Below are positions 26,714 to 36,916 of a stretch of 64,000 bases of DNA, one piece after another. A program made the translations under genes and the position numbers. The notes beneath the pieces are model-generated. The model did not search any database, was not told the origin of the DNA, and was given only the letters and a program-made list of their open reading frames with translations. Position 1 is the first letter of the stretch; each line of letters opens with the position of its first letter. Source of the DNA: Idiomarina abyssalis (lineage in GTDB: Bacteria > Pseudomonadota > Gammaproteobacteria > Enterobacterales > Alteromonadaceae); NCBI RefSeq assembly GCF_900116625.1, contig NZ_FPBE01000001.1, positions 868,001-932,000 on the forward strand. Reading direction: 5' to 3'.

Positions 26714-29700
26714 TTAAAATTCGAGTGAAACTTGCTGAGTTCCCAACAAGTTCTGTAATTCGTATAGTAGTTCATCAGACGGATTCACATACCATTGTGC
26801 GCCAACATTTAAAGTGGCTTCAACACGTTCCGACTGATACCGCATTTTTATCGGGCAAGTCCCTTCAGCAAAGGGTTTTAATAGCTTTTCCAGTTTGCTG
26901 GCAAGGCCATTAGTGAGCTGCTCATCGGTGACTGTAATTGCTATGTGTCTGAGATACGTTTCCCGAGCCTGCTCAATTGCCATCACTTCTCTGGCTGTCA
27001 TTGTATTGCTATTACTGAAGTTATCAAATCTGACCTCACCTTTTACCCACAAAATTCGGTCTTTTTCTAGCAATTCTTGATAACTTTCGTACTCATTGCT
27101 GAATAAACGCACATCCATGCGCGCTGTTTTATCATCTAAAGTAACTATAGCAAAACGCTGACCACGTTTATTGGTCAATACGCGAATATCGATGACCAGC
27201 CCCGCAATTGCGATACTTTCATCTTTGCGCGTAGGAGTCACACTGGACAGCGTGCTATTAATGTAGTGCTTGAGCTCTTTACGAAAGCGATTGATCGGGT
27301 GTCCGGTTAAATATAACCCCAGAGTATCACGCTCACCCTCTAACCATACCGCTTCTGACCATTTGCGCACGCTGACAAACTCTTGTTCAACCGCTTCGGG
27401 TTCGGTCGTCAGAACCCCAAACATGTCAGACTGACCAATTTTCTCAGCATTAAGGTGCTGCTCTGCCTGGCGAATCGCTTTTTCCAACGTTGCCATCAGC
27501 GCTGCACGGTGCGGTCCAAGGTTGTCCATTGCGCCGGCGCGAATTAAGCGTTCGAGAATACGCTTATTCATGCGCTTCAGGTCAACCCGACAACAAAAAT
27601 CGAATAAATCCCGAAACGGACCACCCTCTTGTCTCGCCTGAATGATCGATTCAATAGGACCTTCACCGACACCTTTAATGGCCCCAATCCCGTACACAAC
27701 TCGCTGCTGCTCGTCGACAGTAAACTTGTACTCACCTTTATTCACATCGGGTGGTAATAAATCAAGCCCCATGCGTTCGCATTCATCAGCTAAAGTGACA
27801 ATTTTATCGGTATTGTCCATGTCTGCTGACATCACCGCAGCCATAAACTCTGCGGGGTAATGGGTCTTCATCCATAAAGTCTGGTAAGAAACCAACGCAT
27901 AAGCGGCAGAGTGCGACTTGTTAAAGCCATAACCGGCAAACTTCTCAACCAAATCAAAGATTTTCATGGCCAGTTCAGGGTCGATGTTATTTTTAGCGGC
28001 CCCTTCACGGAAAATCTCGCGCTGTTTGGCCATTTCCTCTGGCTTTTTCTTGCCCATTGCGCGACGTAATAAATCTGCACCACCAAGCGTGTAACCTGCC
28101 AGAACCTGCGCTATCTGCATTACCTGCTCTTGATACAGAATAACCCCGTAGGTAGGCTCCAGTATCGATTGCAAGCTATCATGCTGATACTTAACATCCG
28201 GGTAAGAGATCTCTTCACGACCGTGCTTTCGGTCGATAAAGTTATCAACCATTCCCGATTGCAATGGCCCCGGACGAAACAGCGCAACCAAAGCGATAAT
28301 GTCTTCAAAAGAGTCCGGCAGAAGCTTTTTAATCAGCTCTTTCATGCCACGAGACTCTAACTGGAAGACCGCCGTTGTTTCGGCCTTCTTCAATAATTTA
28401 AAACAAGCCGGATCGGTTAAATCAATTGCGGTAATATCTATAGGGTCTTTGCCACTTTTAGCGTGGCGCCGGTTTACCATGTCCACAGCCCATTGGATAA
28501 TGGTCAACGTTCTGAGGCCTAAGAAGTCAAACTTAACCAGGCCCGCTGATTCAACATCGTCTTTATCAAATTGAGTAACCGGGTTGTTGCCTTCATCGTC
28601 ACAATACAGTGGCGAAAAGTCAGTTATTTTGGTTGGAGAAATAACCACACCACCAGCATGTTTACCGGCATTACGGGTCACACCTTCCAGAATACGGGCC
28701 ATATCTATAATGGCCTTAACTTCTTCGTCTTGCTCGTACGCAGCACCAAGTTGAGGCTCTACCTCAAAGGCTTTAGCCAGAGTCATGCCCGGGTCACCCG
28801 GTACCAGCTTTGAAATTCTGTCGACAAAACCGTAAGGATGGCCCAGCACCCGGCCAACGTCACGGATGGCCGCTTTAGCCGCCATGGTGCCAAAAGTAAT
28901 AATCTGCGAGACCGCTCCACGCCCATAAAGATCAGCTACGTGGTCAATAACCTCGTCACGGCGATCCATACAGAAGTCGACATCGAAATCGGGCATGGAA
29001 ACCCGTTCTGGGTTTAAAAATCGTTCAAAAAGCAGGTCAAACTCAAGCGGATCAAGATCGGTAATTTTAAGCGCATAAGCCACTAAAGAGCCCGCACCCG
29101 AGCCCCGGCCCGGTCCTACGGGTATACCGTTATCTTTACTCCACTGAATAAACTCCATAACGATAAGAAAATAACCGGGAAAGCCCATATCGTTAATAAC
29201 GCCCAGCTCGCGTTTCAGCCGTTCATCGTATTCAGGACGCTTTTGTTGCCGCTCCTCCGGGTCTGGAAATAAAAACTCTAAACGCTCTTCCAGACCTTCT
29301 TCTGAAGCTTTGATGAGAAATGCTTCAGTAGTCAGGTCGCCCGTTGGAAACTTGGGAAGAAAATACTCCCCTAAACGCACAGTAACATTACAGCGTTTGG
29401 CTATCTCAACCGTGTTTTCTATTGCTTCAGGAATATCAGAAAACAGCTCTATCATTTCTTCGCTGGAACGAAGGTACTGCTGCGGAGAATATTTTTTAGG
29501 ACGGCGCTTGTCTTCTAGCTGGTAACCGTCATGAATGGCTACTCGAATTTCGTGCGGGTCGAAGTCTTCTTCTTTAAGAAAAACAACTTCGTTAGTCGCA
29601 ACGACAGGGAGTTCCGTTTGACCAGCTAAGGCAACCGCTTTATGCAGGTAATCTTCTTCCTGAGGACGCCCTGTACGCACCAACTCAAGATAATAGCGAT

Positions 29701-30190
29701 TTGGAAAGTACTGCTGATAAAAATCCAGAGCAAGATCAAGTTGACTGTCATGCCCTTTAATCAGAGCCTGTCCAACATCACCTTGTCGACTGCCCGACAG
29801 AAGGATAATGCCTTCGTTATGCTCTTTGAGCCAGTCTTTGTCGATAACTGGCTTACCTTTAATATTACCTCTTAAATACGCCTTTGAAATCAGCTGTGTA
29901 ATTTGCTGATAGCCTTCATTGTCCATCGCCAGGGCGGTTAACCGAAAAAGCTCGGACTCAGGATAATCTGCCTGAACCCAAAAGTCGCAGCCAATTAAAG
30001 GTTTTAACCCTAACTTATGCGCCGCGCCATAGTAGCGGACTAAACCACAAAAGTTCATTTGGTCAGTAATGGCCAACGCCGGCATACCGGCATCAGCAAC
30101 CGCTTCACAAATGGGCCCAACTTTCGCCAGGCCATCTATCATGGAAAAGTCACTATGAATTCTTAGGTGAACAAAATTTGGTGCAGTCAT
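26714..30190 (-). CDS. dnaE: DNA polymerase III alpha subunit
   Basis: A 1158-residue replicative polymerase, close to E. coli's 1160. The N-terminal PHP domain opens with [19 protein letters not shown], and the palm has [16 protein letters not shown] and the catalytic acidic block [15 protein letters not shown]. The fingers and HhH region contain [15 protein letters not shown] and [20 protein letters not shown] split by the SHSAAYA core, and an OB-fold follows ([21 protein letters not shown]). accA follows after 15 bases. rnhB, often directly upstream of dnaE, is instead far away at 4922; a 78-base gap precedes the gene. Confidence 0.97.
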   Translation of the reverse strand: MTAPNFVHLRIHSDFSMIDGLAKVGPICEAVADAGMPALAITDQMNFCGLVRYYGAAHKLGLKPLIGCDFWVQADYPESELFRLTALAMDNEGYQQITQLISKAYLRGNIKGKPVIDKDWLKEHNEGIILLSGSRQGDVGQALIKGHDSQLDLALDFYQQYFPNRYYLELVRTGRPQEEDYLHKAVALAGQTELPVVATNEVVFLKEEDFDPHEIRVAIHDGYQLEDKRRPKKYSPQQYLRSSEEMIELFSDIPEAIENTVEIAKRCNVTVRLGEYFLPKFPTGDLTTEAFLIKASEEGLEERLEFLFPDPEERQQKRPEYDERLKRELGVINDMGFPGYFLIVMEFIQWSKDNGIPVGPGRGSGAGSLVAYALKITDLDPLEFDLLFERFLNPERVSMPDFDVDFCMDRRDEVIDHVADLYGRGAVSQIITFGTMAAKAAIRDVGRVLGHPYGFVDRISKLVPGDPGMTLAKAFEVEPQLGAAYEQDEEVKAIIDMARILEGVTRNAGKHAGGVVISPTKITDFSPLYCDDEGNNPVTQFDKDDVESAGLVKFDFLGLRTLTIIQWAVDMVNRRHAKSGKDPIDITAIDLTDPACFKLLKKAETTAVFQLESRGMKELIKKLLPDSFEDIIALVALFRPGPLQSGMVDNFIDRKHGREEISYPDVKYQHDSLQSILEPTYGVILYQEQVMQIAQVLAGYTLGGADLLRRAMGKKKPEEMAKQREIFREGAAKNNIDPELAMKIFDLVEKFAGYGFNKSHSAAYALVSYQTLWMKTHYPAEFMAAVMSADMDNTDKIVTLADECERMGLDLLPPDVNKGEYKFTVDEQQRVVYGIGAIKGVGEGPIESIIQARQEGGPFRDLFDFCCRVDLKRMNKRILERLIRAGAMDNLGPHRAALMATLEKAIRQAEQHLNAEKIGQSDMFGVLTTEPEAVEQEFVSVRKWSEAVWLEGERDTLGLYLTGHPINRFRKELKHYINSTLSSVTPTRKDESIAIAGLVIDIRVLTNKRGQRFAIVTLDDKTARMDVRLFSNEYESYQELLEKDRILWVKGEVRFDNFSNSNTMTAREVMAIEQARETYLRHIAITVTDEQLTNGLASKLEKLLKPFAEGTCPIKMRYQSERVEATLNVGAQWYVNPSDELLYELQNLLGTQQVSLEF

Positions 30191-30268
30191 TTTACGAATA
30201 CAGTCTGGCTTTTTTCGTTATCATTTTATGGCCTTTATTGTGCCTTAAGCGGCTTTCGAAGTATATCG

Positions 30269-31564
30269 TCAGTGTAACTTCAGGCGCGGTTTTACCACAT
30301 GGTTCAGTTTATCAACCATCAACAACAGCAACATTTTCCACCAGCCATGTAGGGCTCTCTGGTGCATCCGGTATAAACTGGCGTAAGCCCAACGCGCCAG
30401 CGTGCCTTCAAGCGACATTGATAAACTTTTACTTTGCATCAGGTTGCCAACAGCAGAAAAACGACTTAACGAAACTAACGAGCCGCGATCTTTATACTTA
30501 AATGCTTTGGCTGACTTGCCTTTGTATTCACGAACAATATTGTCATACAAGCACTCTGCCATTTGATGCGCAGACTGTGCTCTGGGCGGCACCCAGCGCT
30601 CATCATCGATTTTGCAGCCCGCACAGTCGCCTATGGCATAAATACTTTGATCAGATACCGACTGAAGGTACTCGTTAACTTCAATCTGATTATTTTTTCT
30701 AACAGTCAGGCCCCATTCCTTAACCACATCCGGCGCCCTGACTCCTGCCGCCCAAACCATTAGGTTTGCCTGAATCGGTTCGCCTTCCGACAGAACCAGT
30801 GTGTTTTCTTTAACCTCTGTCACTGGGTTATCCAGAATAACTTCGACGCCAAGCGACTTTAGTTTTTTCTCCACTGACTTCGACAGGCGTTCAGGCAAAG
30901 CAGGCAATAATCTTTTACCGGCTTCAATTAAACGTACTTCAAAATGCTTTTGGTCCAGATAAGACAAACCATAAATCGATAGCAACGAAACCGAGTGAAT
31001 TAACTCCGCTGCCAATTCAACTCCAGTAGCGCCGCCGCCAACGATAGACAACGATAATTTCGTTTCCTTACCATCTTCAATTGACTGATTTACCCGTAAG
31101 AATTCATTGAGCAGGTGCTCGTGAAACTCATCTGCCTGGCGCAATGAATCCAGGAAATAACAGTGCTCGCCAACCCCGGGGGTTCCAAAGTCCGCGGTAA
31201 CACTGCCTATCGCAAGAATTAATCTATCGTAGTGAATGCTTCGCGGCGCTAACACTTCATGACCCTGTTCATCTTTTATCGCCGCTAATTGAATCGACTT
31301 TTCATCTTTATCCACCGACTCTAAAGTGCCAACCAGAAACTGGAAGCCTTCGCGAGCGCTTTGCCCGCGATAATCCAGCTCAGCCAGGCGCGAATCTAGC
31401 GCACCTGAAGCAACTTCGTGTAATAGCGGTTTCCATAAATGAGTGCTATTACGATCAATTAAGGTAATCTTTGCTTTCTTTTTACGACCCAGCTTTCTCC
31501 CCAGCATGGTCGCTAATTCCAGTCCACCTGCACCACCACCAACAATGACAATCCGTTCTTGCAT
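30269..31564 (-). CDS. ndh: Type II NADH dehydrogenase (NDH-2 family flavoprotein)
   Basis: A 431-residue FAD-dependent oxidoreductase. The FAD-binding Rossmann motif is IVIVGGGAGGLELATMLG at the N-terminus, and the NADH-binding one is SIVGGGATGVELAAELIHS mid-protein. The conserved VWAAGVRAPDV and YAIGDCAGC blocks and a basic, amphipathic C-terminus (about the last 60 residues) for membrane attachment fit NDH-2. It would pass electrons from NADH to quinone without pumping protons. It lies downstream of the M3 peptidase, separated by that gene's terminator, so it has its own promoter or is read from leakage. A general FAD-dependent oxidoreductase is the alternative. Confidence 0.88.
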   Translation of the reverse strand: MQERIVIVGGGAGGLELATMLGRKLGRKKKAKITLIDRNSTHLWKPLLHEVASGALDSRLAELDYRGQSAREGFQFLVGTLESVDKDEKSIQLAAIKDEQGHEVLAPRSIHYDRLILAIGSVTADFGTPGVGEHCYFLDSLRQADEFHEHLLNEFLRVNQSIEDGKETKLSLSIVGGGATGVELAAELIHSVSLLSIYGLSYLDQKHFEVRLIEAGKRLLPALPERLSKSVEKKLKSLGVEVILDNPVTEVKENTLVLSEGEPIQANLMVWAAGVRAPDVVKEWGLTVRKNNQIEVNEYLQSVSDQSIYAIGDCAGCKIDDERWVPPRAQSAHQMAECLYDNIVREYKGKSAKAFKYKDRGSLVSLSRFSAVGNLMQSKSLSMSLEGTLARWAYASLYRMHQRALHGWWKMLLLLMVDKLNHVVKPRLKLH

Positions 31565-31590
31565 TTGTGCCTCGCCTATCTGCAGATAAT

Positions 31591-31626
31591 AAAAAAGCCA
31601 CTGACGATGATAACGCCAGTGGCTTT
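31591..31626 (-). terminator. Intrinsic terminator after the M3 peptidase gene
   Basis: On the minus strand AAAGCCACTGGCG and CGTCAGTGGCTTT pair over 13 positions with one G-U pair and a seven-base loop, followed by a run of three further U and UAUU. It begins about 40 bases after the peptidase stop. Confidence 0.8.
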
Positions 31627-31664
31627 AGATAACGACTGTTCAGTCGAAATTATTTCAGTATGAC

Positions 31665-33842
31665 TTAGTCGATACTTGGGTCTGTCAATCCGCGACGTTC
31701 AAGCAGAGCTTCAACAGTCGGTTCCTGACCGCGCCAGTCGATGTACTGTTGCATTGGGTCTTTGCTGCTGCCCTGTGACAGAATTTCCTTACGGAAAGCC
31801 TGACCATTTTCAAGACTCAGACCACCGTTATTGCCCATGTGTTTGAACGCATCGGCCGCCAGTACTTCACTCCACATGTAAGCGTAGTAACCCGCTGAAT
31901 AACCGCCGGCAAATACGTGAGCAAAATAAGTCGAACGATAGCGTGGTGGTACCGCTTCAACGGCTACACCGTTTTTCTCCAGTGCCTCTTGCTCAAATGC
32001 CGCAACGTCGTCAATCTCAGTTCCTGGCTCCACAGTGTGGTATTCAAGGTCAAGTAATGCAGCAGAGAGATACTCTAAGGTATCAAAGCCCTGGTTGAAG
32101 TTACGTGCATCCAGTACTTTTTGCAGCAGTTCGTCAGGTATCTGCTCACCGGTTTCGTAATGCTTCGCATACTTCGCGATAACTTTTTCGTTCAGTGTCC
32201 AGTCTTCCTGGAAAGTGGATGGAAACTCGACGTAGTCACGAGGTACTGAAGTACCAGCCTGAGACGGGTATTTAACGTCAGAGAACATACCATGCAAGGC
32301 ATGTCCCATTTCGTGGAACATAGTTGATACCTCATCAAAGCTGATTAAGGTTGGTTCACCTTCCGGCGCTTTAGTGATGTTCATGTTGTTCAGGATAACC
32401 GGCTTCTGGTTCATCAGCTCAGACTGAGTACGGAATGAGCTCATCCAGGCACCGCCACGCTTGCTGTCGCGAGTAAAGTAATCGGCATAGAACAAGCCAA
32501 TACTTGAGCCGTCAACGTCTTTTACTTCATACACAACCACTTCGTCATGATAAACCGGAATGTCGTTGCGCTCTTCAAAGGTGATACCAAACAATTGGTT
32601 CATTGCGTAGAAGACACCGTCTTCTAATACGCGGTTAAATTCGAAGTATTGTTTTACTTCGTCTGCGTCAATTGCGTATTTCTCTTCACGCACTTTCTCA
32701 GCGTAATAGAACCAGTCCCAAGGCTTCAATTCGAAATCTTCGCCTTCGGCTTCAATCATTGCCTGAATTTCTTGCGCTTCTTTCTCTACGTTGCTGACAA
32801 CAGCCGGAACCAGGTCACGCAGCATTGACTGAGCAGCTTCTGGAGTACCCGCCATGTTATCGGCTAGTACGTAGTCACCCCAGCTGTCATAGCCTAATAG
32901 TTTTGCTTTATCGGCACGAAGCTTAGTTAAACGCTGAACCATAGGACGAGTATCAGTCGCGGTATTACCTGAGCCACGATTCGCTGAGGTTTCCCAGATT
33001 TTCTGACGTAATTCGCGATTTTCCAGATCAGTAAGAATTGACTGACGAGTGGTGTTTGTCAGAGTAATTGCATACTTGCCTTCCATATCACGACTTTCTG
33101 CCGCACTTGCCAAAGAAGCAATCTGGCTGTCGCTTAATCCGGCCAACTCTTCTTTAGTATCTACGACAATAACGTTTTCCTGCGTCAACGCCATCAAGCT
33201 CTTCTGGAACTCAGTGGTTAAACTTGAAAGTTCCTTGTTGATATCCCGGATTTGCTGCTTTTGCTCATCGTTCAGTTCCGCACCAGCACGAACAAAGCCT
33301 TTATAAGTGTCTTCCAGCAAACGCTCAGACTCTGAGTCCAGCTCTAGCGCATCACGGTTATCAAATAACTGCTTAACCCGCGCAAATAAGTCTGCGTTAA
33401 GCATGATATTGTCACGGTGCGACGCCATCTTAGGTGCTAACTTACCTTGTAAGTCACGAATTTCATCGCTGCTGTTAGAAGATGAAAGGTTATAAAATAC
33501 TGAGCTTACGCGGCTAAGAATTTCTCCCGCTTTTTCCATCTCAACAATGGTGTTTTGGAACGTAGGATCTTCTGAGTTTGTCGCAATAGCCTCAATCTCG
33601 GCCATGTGCTCTTCCATACCACGCTCAAATGCAGGTTCAAAATGTTTGAACTCAATGGCATCAAAATTAGGAGCTTGATAAAGCAATGAGCTTGCCTCGA
33701 AGAAAGGGTTTGATGCTGTTGCTTGTTGACTGCTGTCAGCAGATGCAGCTTGGTTTTCAGTAGTTGATGAGTTATTTGCATCACTGCAAGCTCCCAACGA
33801 TACTGCTGCGCCCACAGCTACAGCCAGTAAAGTTTTACGCAT
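31665..33842 (-). CDS. M3 family zinc metallopeptidase lipoprotein (dipeptidyl carboxypeptidase-like)
   Basis: A 725-residue exported enzyme. The N-terminus is a lipoprotein signal with Cys19 after SLGA, then a Ser/Asn/Gln-rich linker. The catalytic zinc site is FHEMGHALHGMF (about residues 508-519), followed by YPSQAGTSVPRDYVEFPS, which supplies the third ligand region and fixes the call to the M3 (Dcp/oligopeptidase A) family. Dcp removes C-terminal dipeptides. Lipidation puts this one in the envelope, unlike E. coli Dcp, which suits an organism feeding on peptides. It is monocistronic, with a terminator at 31591-31626. Confidence 0.92.
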   Translation of the reverse strand: MRKTLLAVAVGAAVSLGACSDANNSSTTENQAASADSSQQATASNPFFEASSLLYQAPNFDAIEFKHFEPAFERGMEEHMAEIEAIATNSEDPTFQNTIVEMEKAGEILSRVSSVFYNLSSSNSSDEIRDLQGKLAPKMASHRDNIMLNADLFARVKQLFDNRDALELDSESERLLEDTYKGFVRAGAELNDEQKQQIRDINKELSSLTTEFQKSLMALTQENVIVVDTKEELAGLSDSQIASLASAAESRDMEGKYAITLTNTTRQSILTDLENRELRQKIWETSANRGSGNTATDTRPMVQRLTKLRADKAKLLGYDSWGDYVLADNMAGTPEAAQSMLRDLVPAVVSNVEKEAQEIQAMIEAEGEDFELKPWDWFYYAEKVREEKYAIDADEVKQYFEFNRVLEDGVFYAMNQLFGITFEERNDIPVYHDEVVVYEVKDVDGSSIGLFYADYFTRDSKRGGAWMSSFRTQSELMNQKPVILNNMNITKAPEGEPTLISFDEVSTMFHEMGHALHGMFSDVKYPSQAGTSVPRDYVEFPSTFQEDWTLNEKVIAKYAKHYETGEQIPDELLQKVLDARNFNQGFDTLEYLSAALLDLEYHTVEPGTEIDDVAAFEQEALEKNGVAVEAVPPRYRSTYFAHVFAGGYSAGYYAYMWSEVLAADAFKHMGNNGGLSLENGQAFRKEILSQGSSKDPMQQYIDWRGQEPTVEALLERRGLTDPSID

Positions 33843-34050
33843 GGGTATCTCCCGTTGTCTTTGTTATGTCATTGTGATTTTGGTGACAATACTCTAGCCC
33901 CAGGAAAGCTTTGGCTCAAGAGTTAAACGGCAAAAAGCATGATCTGCAGGGTAAAAATGTGAAACAAACTGTGATCACGGAAATACAGGCGTACTGTAAT
34001 GGACAAAATGGGAAAGCAAAGCTATAAAACAGGGAGATTAAACAGAATAA

Positions 34051-34127
34051 TGGCGGAGTGGACGGGACTCGAACCCGCGACCTCCGGCGTGACAGGCCGG
34101 CATTCTAACCAACTGAACTACCACTCC
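34051..34127 (-). tRNA. tRNA-Asp (GTC)
   Basis: A 77-base tRNA on the minus strand: acceptor GGAGTGG pairing with CCACTCC, D-arm TAGTTCAGTTGG, anticodon loop CTGTCAC with anticodon GTC, T-arm CGGGTTCGAACCCG, discriminator G73 (an AspRS identity base) and encoded CCA. Identical to its neighbour at 34153-34229, 25 bases upstream in transcription. Confidence 0.97.
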
Positions 34128-34152
34128 GCAAAATTCTTGGGGGCGTACTAAA

Positions 34153-34229
34153 TGGCGGAGTGGACGGGACTCGAACCCGCGACCTCCGGCGTGACAGGCC
34201 GGCATTCTAACCAACTGAACTACCACTCC
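34153..34229 (-). tRNA. tRNA-Asp (GTC), first of the tandem pair
   Basis: The same 77-base cloverleaf with anticodon GTC, G73 and encoded CCA. It is closer to the promoter at 34272-34300, so both copies are probably made as one precursor. The 5' flank TGC and 3' flank are partly shared between the copies, as expected for a recent tandem duplication. Confidence 0.97.
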
Positions 34230-34271
34230 GCATTAGTACTACACGTTGAAGTCTCCCTCAACGCGGCGTGC

Positions 34272-34300
34272 ATATTACGAGTGAGGGGCAAATGAGTCAA
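34272..34300 (-). promoter_or_regulatory. Strong sigma-70 promoter of the tRNA-Asp pair
   Basis: On the minus strand TTGACT (34295-34300), a 17-base spacer and TAATAT (34272-34277) lie about 43 bases before the first tRNA. The bases after the -10 are GC-rich (GCACGCCGCG), the discriminator type seen at stringently controlled stable-RNA promoters. Growth-rate control is inferred from this. Confidence 0.82.
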
Positions 34301-34369
34301 CACTTTTTTTAAAGATTTTTGCCGACTGTCTGATTTATATTCAGATCTGCGCTTTTTTAACCACAAAGG

Positions 34370-35698
34370 TCATTTTTTACCACTTTTCTCTGCATTTCCT
34401 GTTTCAGGATTAGCCGCTTCAGTGGATACTTTCTTTTGCCTGAATTTAAACCACCACAGCGCAAACAAAGCCAGACCAATCAAAACAAAATTCACGACAA
34501 CAATGATGATCAGATTCGTCATTGCCTGCTTTTCTTTTATTGCTCGTTCCTGGCGAGCCTGCTCCCGCTGTCGCTCTAATTCTCTTTGCTGCTGCTCAGC
34601 AAGTTCGGCTGCGGTAGGCTCTGGTGGTGGTGGCTCTTTTGCAATAAAGCTGAAGTCGTCAATTCTGGCCTCAAACTCCCTACCATCGACAGTTGTCGCA
34701 AAAATATCCAAGTCGACTAAATGCTTACCAAAGGCCAGGTTTGCAATCTCAACATGGTGCGGAAACCCTTCGGTTTCGCTGACAGTGAATTTACGCACTT
34801 CACCATTAGGAAAAGCGGTCTCTCCATTAATAACCAAGCTGTTAGGATCTATCCAGTTATCATCCACTTCAATCTGCAACCGGTGATTCTCGTCGACAGA
34901 TTCAGACTGGATAACTTCAAATTCAACAGGCAGCGGTTCAACTTCAAGCGGACCAAATTCAAACACTCGCTGATACAGCGGTGTTGTCATTTCATAAGTG
35001 GCCATCCACTCACCCGGTTCAACACTCAGGTTAAAAAAGCCGGTAAAAACACCGTCACCAGCTTGCTCATCGTGTCCCCGCCCATTATCTTCAAATTGGG
35101 CAACCCGCGCTGGATTAGCCCCAAAATTGTCAAAATCCGGGTTATTTGTGCTGACAAAAAGCACATCTAATATGACCGTTTGGCGAAAACGTGCAGTTTC
35201 GACCATTTCATCGCCATTATAGAGCTTACCCTCAACTTTTAGCTCTTCATGCTGAAATAAAGGGTTCGGCAACGGTTCGGCTTCAAAACGAATATCAGAA
35301 ATTACCAATGCTTTATTATTTTCATCGATACGACCCGCAGCCTGCCAAGGACCCGGCTGAGGCTCTTTAATTCGAATAATGTCAAAATTAGGATCGGTAT
35401 ACCACGTAACTTTATTTTCTGGGTAGCGTGAGTCATACCATTTACTGCCATCCGGTTTTATCAAAACCAGAGGCTTACTGCCCGGCTCTCGAAAAAACAG
35501 TAAGGTAATTTCCTCTACATTGTCGTCGATACGAAAGCGTTGACCTTTAATTGGCAACTTATTGATAATATCGCCCTCTATCAGGCTCATCGCCTGCTTT
35601 TCAACTTCCTCTTTAGAGTCAACATCACTAAAACTCTGTATCGCGAGTGCTTTTGAGCTAGTCGCCAGAACCAGTAATAAAGCTAAGAGTCTTGCCAC
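34370..35698 (-). CDS. TIGR03503 family protein (exported, one C-terminal membrane anchor)
   Basis: A 442-residue protein with an N-terminal signal peptide ([16 protein letters not shown]), a long beta-rich periplasmic part, a Pro-rich then Glu/Gln/Arg-rich coiled segment, one membrane helix near the end (LIIIVVVNFVLIGLALFALWW, split by its Val/Asn core) and a basic tail. The middle carries VFVSTNNPDFDNFG-like and GDGVFTGFF blocks that I associate with TIGR03503, a conserved family of Alteromonadales and Vibrionales of unknown role. The start overlaps the dnaQ stop by 16 bases, so it is cotranscribed with dnaQ. Confidence 0.75.
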   Translation of the reverse strand: MARLLALLLVLATSSKALAIQSFSDVDSKEEVEKQAMSLIEGDIINKLPIKGQRFRIDDNVEEITLLFFREPGSKPLVLIKPDGSKWYDSRYPENKVTWYTDPNFDIIRIKEPQPGPWQAAGRIDENNKALVISDIRFEAEPLPNPLFQHEELKVEGKLYNGDEMVETARFRQTVILDVLFVSTNNPDFDNFGANPARVAQFEDNGRGHDEQAGDGVFTGFFNLSVEPGEWMATYEMTTPLYQRVFEFGPLEVEPLPVEFEVIQSESVDENHRLQIEVDDNWIDPNSLVINGETAFPNGEVRKFTVSETEGFPHHVEIANLAFGKHLVDLDIFATTVDGREFEARIDDFSFIAKEPPPPEPTAAELAEQQQRELERQREQARQERAIKEKQAMTNLIIIVVVNFVLIGLALFALWWFKFRQKKVSTEAANPETGNAEKSGKK

Positions 35699-36390
35699 AG
35701 ACAGCGCCCACCTTCTTCTTTAACTCGCGCTAAACGCGCCTCATGTAATGCTTCTTCATCGGCCGTTGCGCGTAAAACCTTTAATGCCGGAGGGTTAGTC
35801 ACTCGCTGGTGCTCAACTTTTTGCGAACCATCCTGATGATTTTTTCCGTGGCTAGCCAGGTTCAAATCTGTCTGACCGCCTGTCATCATTAAATAAACAT
35901 CAGCCAGAATTTCAGCATCCAACAATGCGCCGTGCAGTTCACGAGACGAGTTATCAACACCAAAGGCACGGCACAAAGCATCCAAATTATTTTTTTGCCC
36001 TGGCCGCATTTCGCGCGCTAACTGCAAAGTATCCAGTACCGTACAGTAGTCATTCGTTAAGCCGACATTCGGTCTTATACGGCTAAACTCAGCGTCCATA
36101 AAACCCACATCAAAAGGTGCGTTGTGAATCACTAACTGCGAACCTTTAATGAACTCGATAAAATCGTGGACAACCTGAGCAAATACAGGCTTGTCGGTCA
36201 AAAAGTCGTTCGTTATTCCATGAACCTCAATGGCCTCCTGCTCAACCACCCGCTCAGGATTAATATAAACATGGAAATGATTACCGGTTAATTTGCGGTT
36301 AATAAGCTCCACACAGCCAATTTCGATAATTCGATGGCCCTTGGCAGGGTCAATACCGGTAGTTTCTGTATCTAATACGACCTGACGCAT
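35683..36390 (-). CDS. dnaQ: DNA polymerase III epsilon subunit (3'-5' proofreading exonuclease)
   Basis: A 235-residue DEDDh exonuclease, near the usual 240. Exo I is VLDTETTG with Asp7 and Glu9, Exo II is [16 protein letters not shown], and Exo III is [14 protein letters not shown] with the catalytic His and Asp. The C-terminal tail would bind the alpha subunit. It removes misincorporated bases during replication. It diverges from rnhA, as in E. coli, and its likely promoter lies inside the rnhA coding start. The downstream TIGR03503 gene overlaps its end. Confidence 0.95.
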   Translation of the reverse strand: MRQVVLDTETTGIDPAKGHRIIEIGCVELINRKLTGNHFHVYINPERVVEQEAIEVHGITNDFLTDKPVFAQVVHDFIEFIKGSQLVIHNAPFDVGFMDAEFSRIRPNVGLTNDYCTVLDTLQLAREMRPGQKNNLDALCRAFGVDNSSRELHGALLDAEILADVYLMMTGGQTDLNLASHGKNHQDGSQKVEHQRVTNPPALKVLRATADEEALHEARLARVKEEGGRCLWQDS

Positions 36391-36409
36391 GCTGAAATCC
36401 TGATATACT
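36382..36409 (+). promoter_or_regulatory. Probable rnhA promoter (extended -10)
   Basis: TGATATACT at 36401-36409 is an extended -10 (TG, one base, TATACT). CTGACG at 36382-36387 is a fair -35 at 16 bases. Transcription would start near 36416, leaving about 25 bases of leader before ATG 36442 but almost none before ATG 36421. This supports the later rnhA start. Confidence 0.5.
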
Positions 36410-36426
36410 CGCTGAAAACAATGGAT

Positions 36427-36454
36427 ATAGTAGCAAGTAACATGTCGAACTCAA
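36427..36454 (-). promoter_or_regulatory. Probable dnaQ promoter inside the rnhA 5' end
   Basis: On the minus strand TTGAGT (36449-36454), a 16-base spacer and TACTAT (36427-36432) lie upstream of the dnaQ start at 36390. It sits head to head with the rnhA promoter, so transcription of one gene crosses the promoter of the other. Confidence 0.45.
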
Positions 36455-36915
36455 AAACTGTTCATTTATATACCGACGGCTCTTGCCTGGGGAATCCCGG
36501 TCCAGGCGGTTATGGTGCCGTGCTGGAATATGGCAAACATCACAAAGAGCTAAGCCAGGGGTATCAGCTAACAACCAATAATCGAATGGAGATGCTGGCT
36601 ACTATTGAAGGTTTACGTGCTCTAAAACGCTCATGTCACGTTATTCTTACAACCGATAGTCAATATGTAAAACAAGGCATTGAACAATGGATGCAACGCT
36701 GGAAACAAAATGGTTGGCGTACGTCAGCACGTAAAGCGGTAAAAAATAAAGATCTGTGGCAACAACTGGATCAGGAGGTTAGTCGCCATAAGGTAGAGTG
36801 GAAATGGATTAAAGGCCACTCCGGGCATAAACAAAATGAGCGTTGTGATGAACTGGCCCGCAACGCCGCAACGCGCGAGCCACTACTAGAAGATAAAGGG
36901 TTTGAAGGCGAGTAA
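36442..36915 (+). CDS. rnhA: Ribonuclease HI
   Basis: A 157-residue RNase H1 that degrades the RNA strand of RNA-DNA hybrids. The active site is visible: Asp in [16 protein letters not shown], Glu in [13 protein letters not shown], Asp in [11 protein letters not shown], with the C-terminal His/Asp region [17 protein letters not shown]. The basic protrusion [20 protein letters not shown] fits the E. coli type. ATG 36442 is preferred over ATG 36421 because the protein then matches the family N-terminus and the promoter at 36404-36409 leaves room for a leader. Its stop nearly touches the convergent rhodanese gene. Confidence 0.95.
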   Translation: MSNSKTVHLYTDGSCLGNPGPGGYGAVLEYGKHHKELSQGYQLTTNNRMEMLATIEGLRALKRSCHVILTTDSQYVKQGIEQWMQRWKQNGWRTSARKAVKNKDLWQQLDQEVSRHKVEWKWIKGHSGHKQNERCDELARNAATREPLLEDKGFEGE

Positions 36916-36916
36916 A

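Noticed and set aside
34038-34226. A 62-codon minus-strand open frame across both tRNA genes
   Set aside because: It is read through two perfect tRNA-Asp cloverleafs, and its repeated peptide is simply the repeated tRNA sequence.
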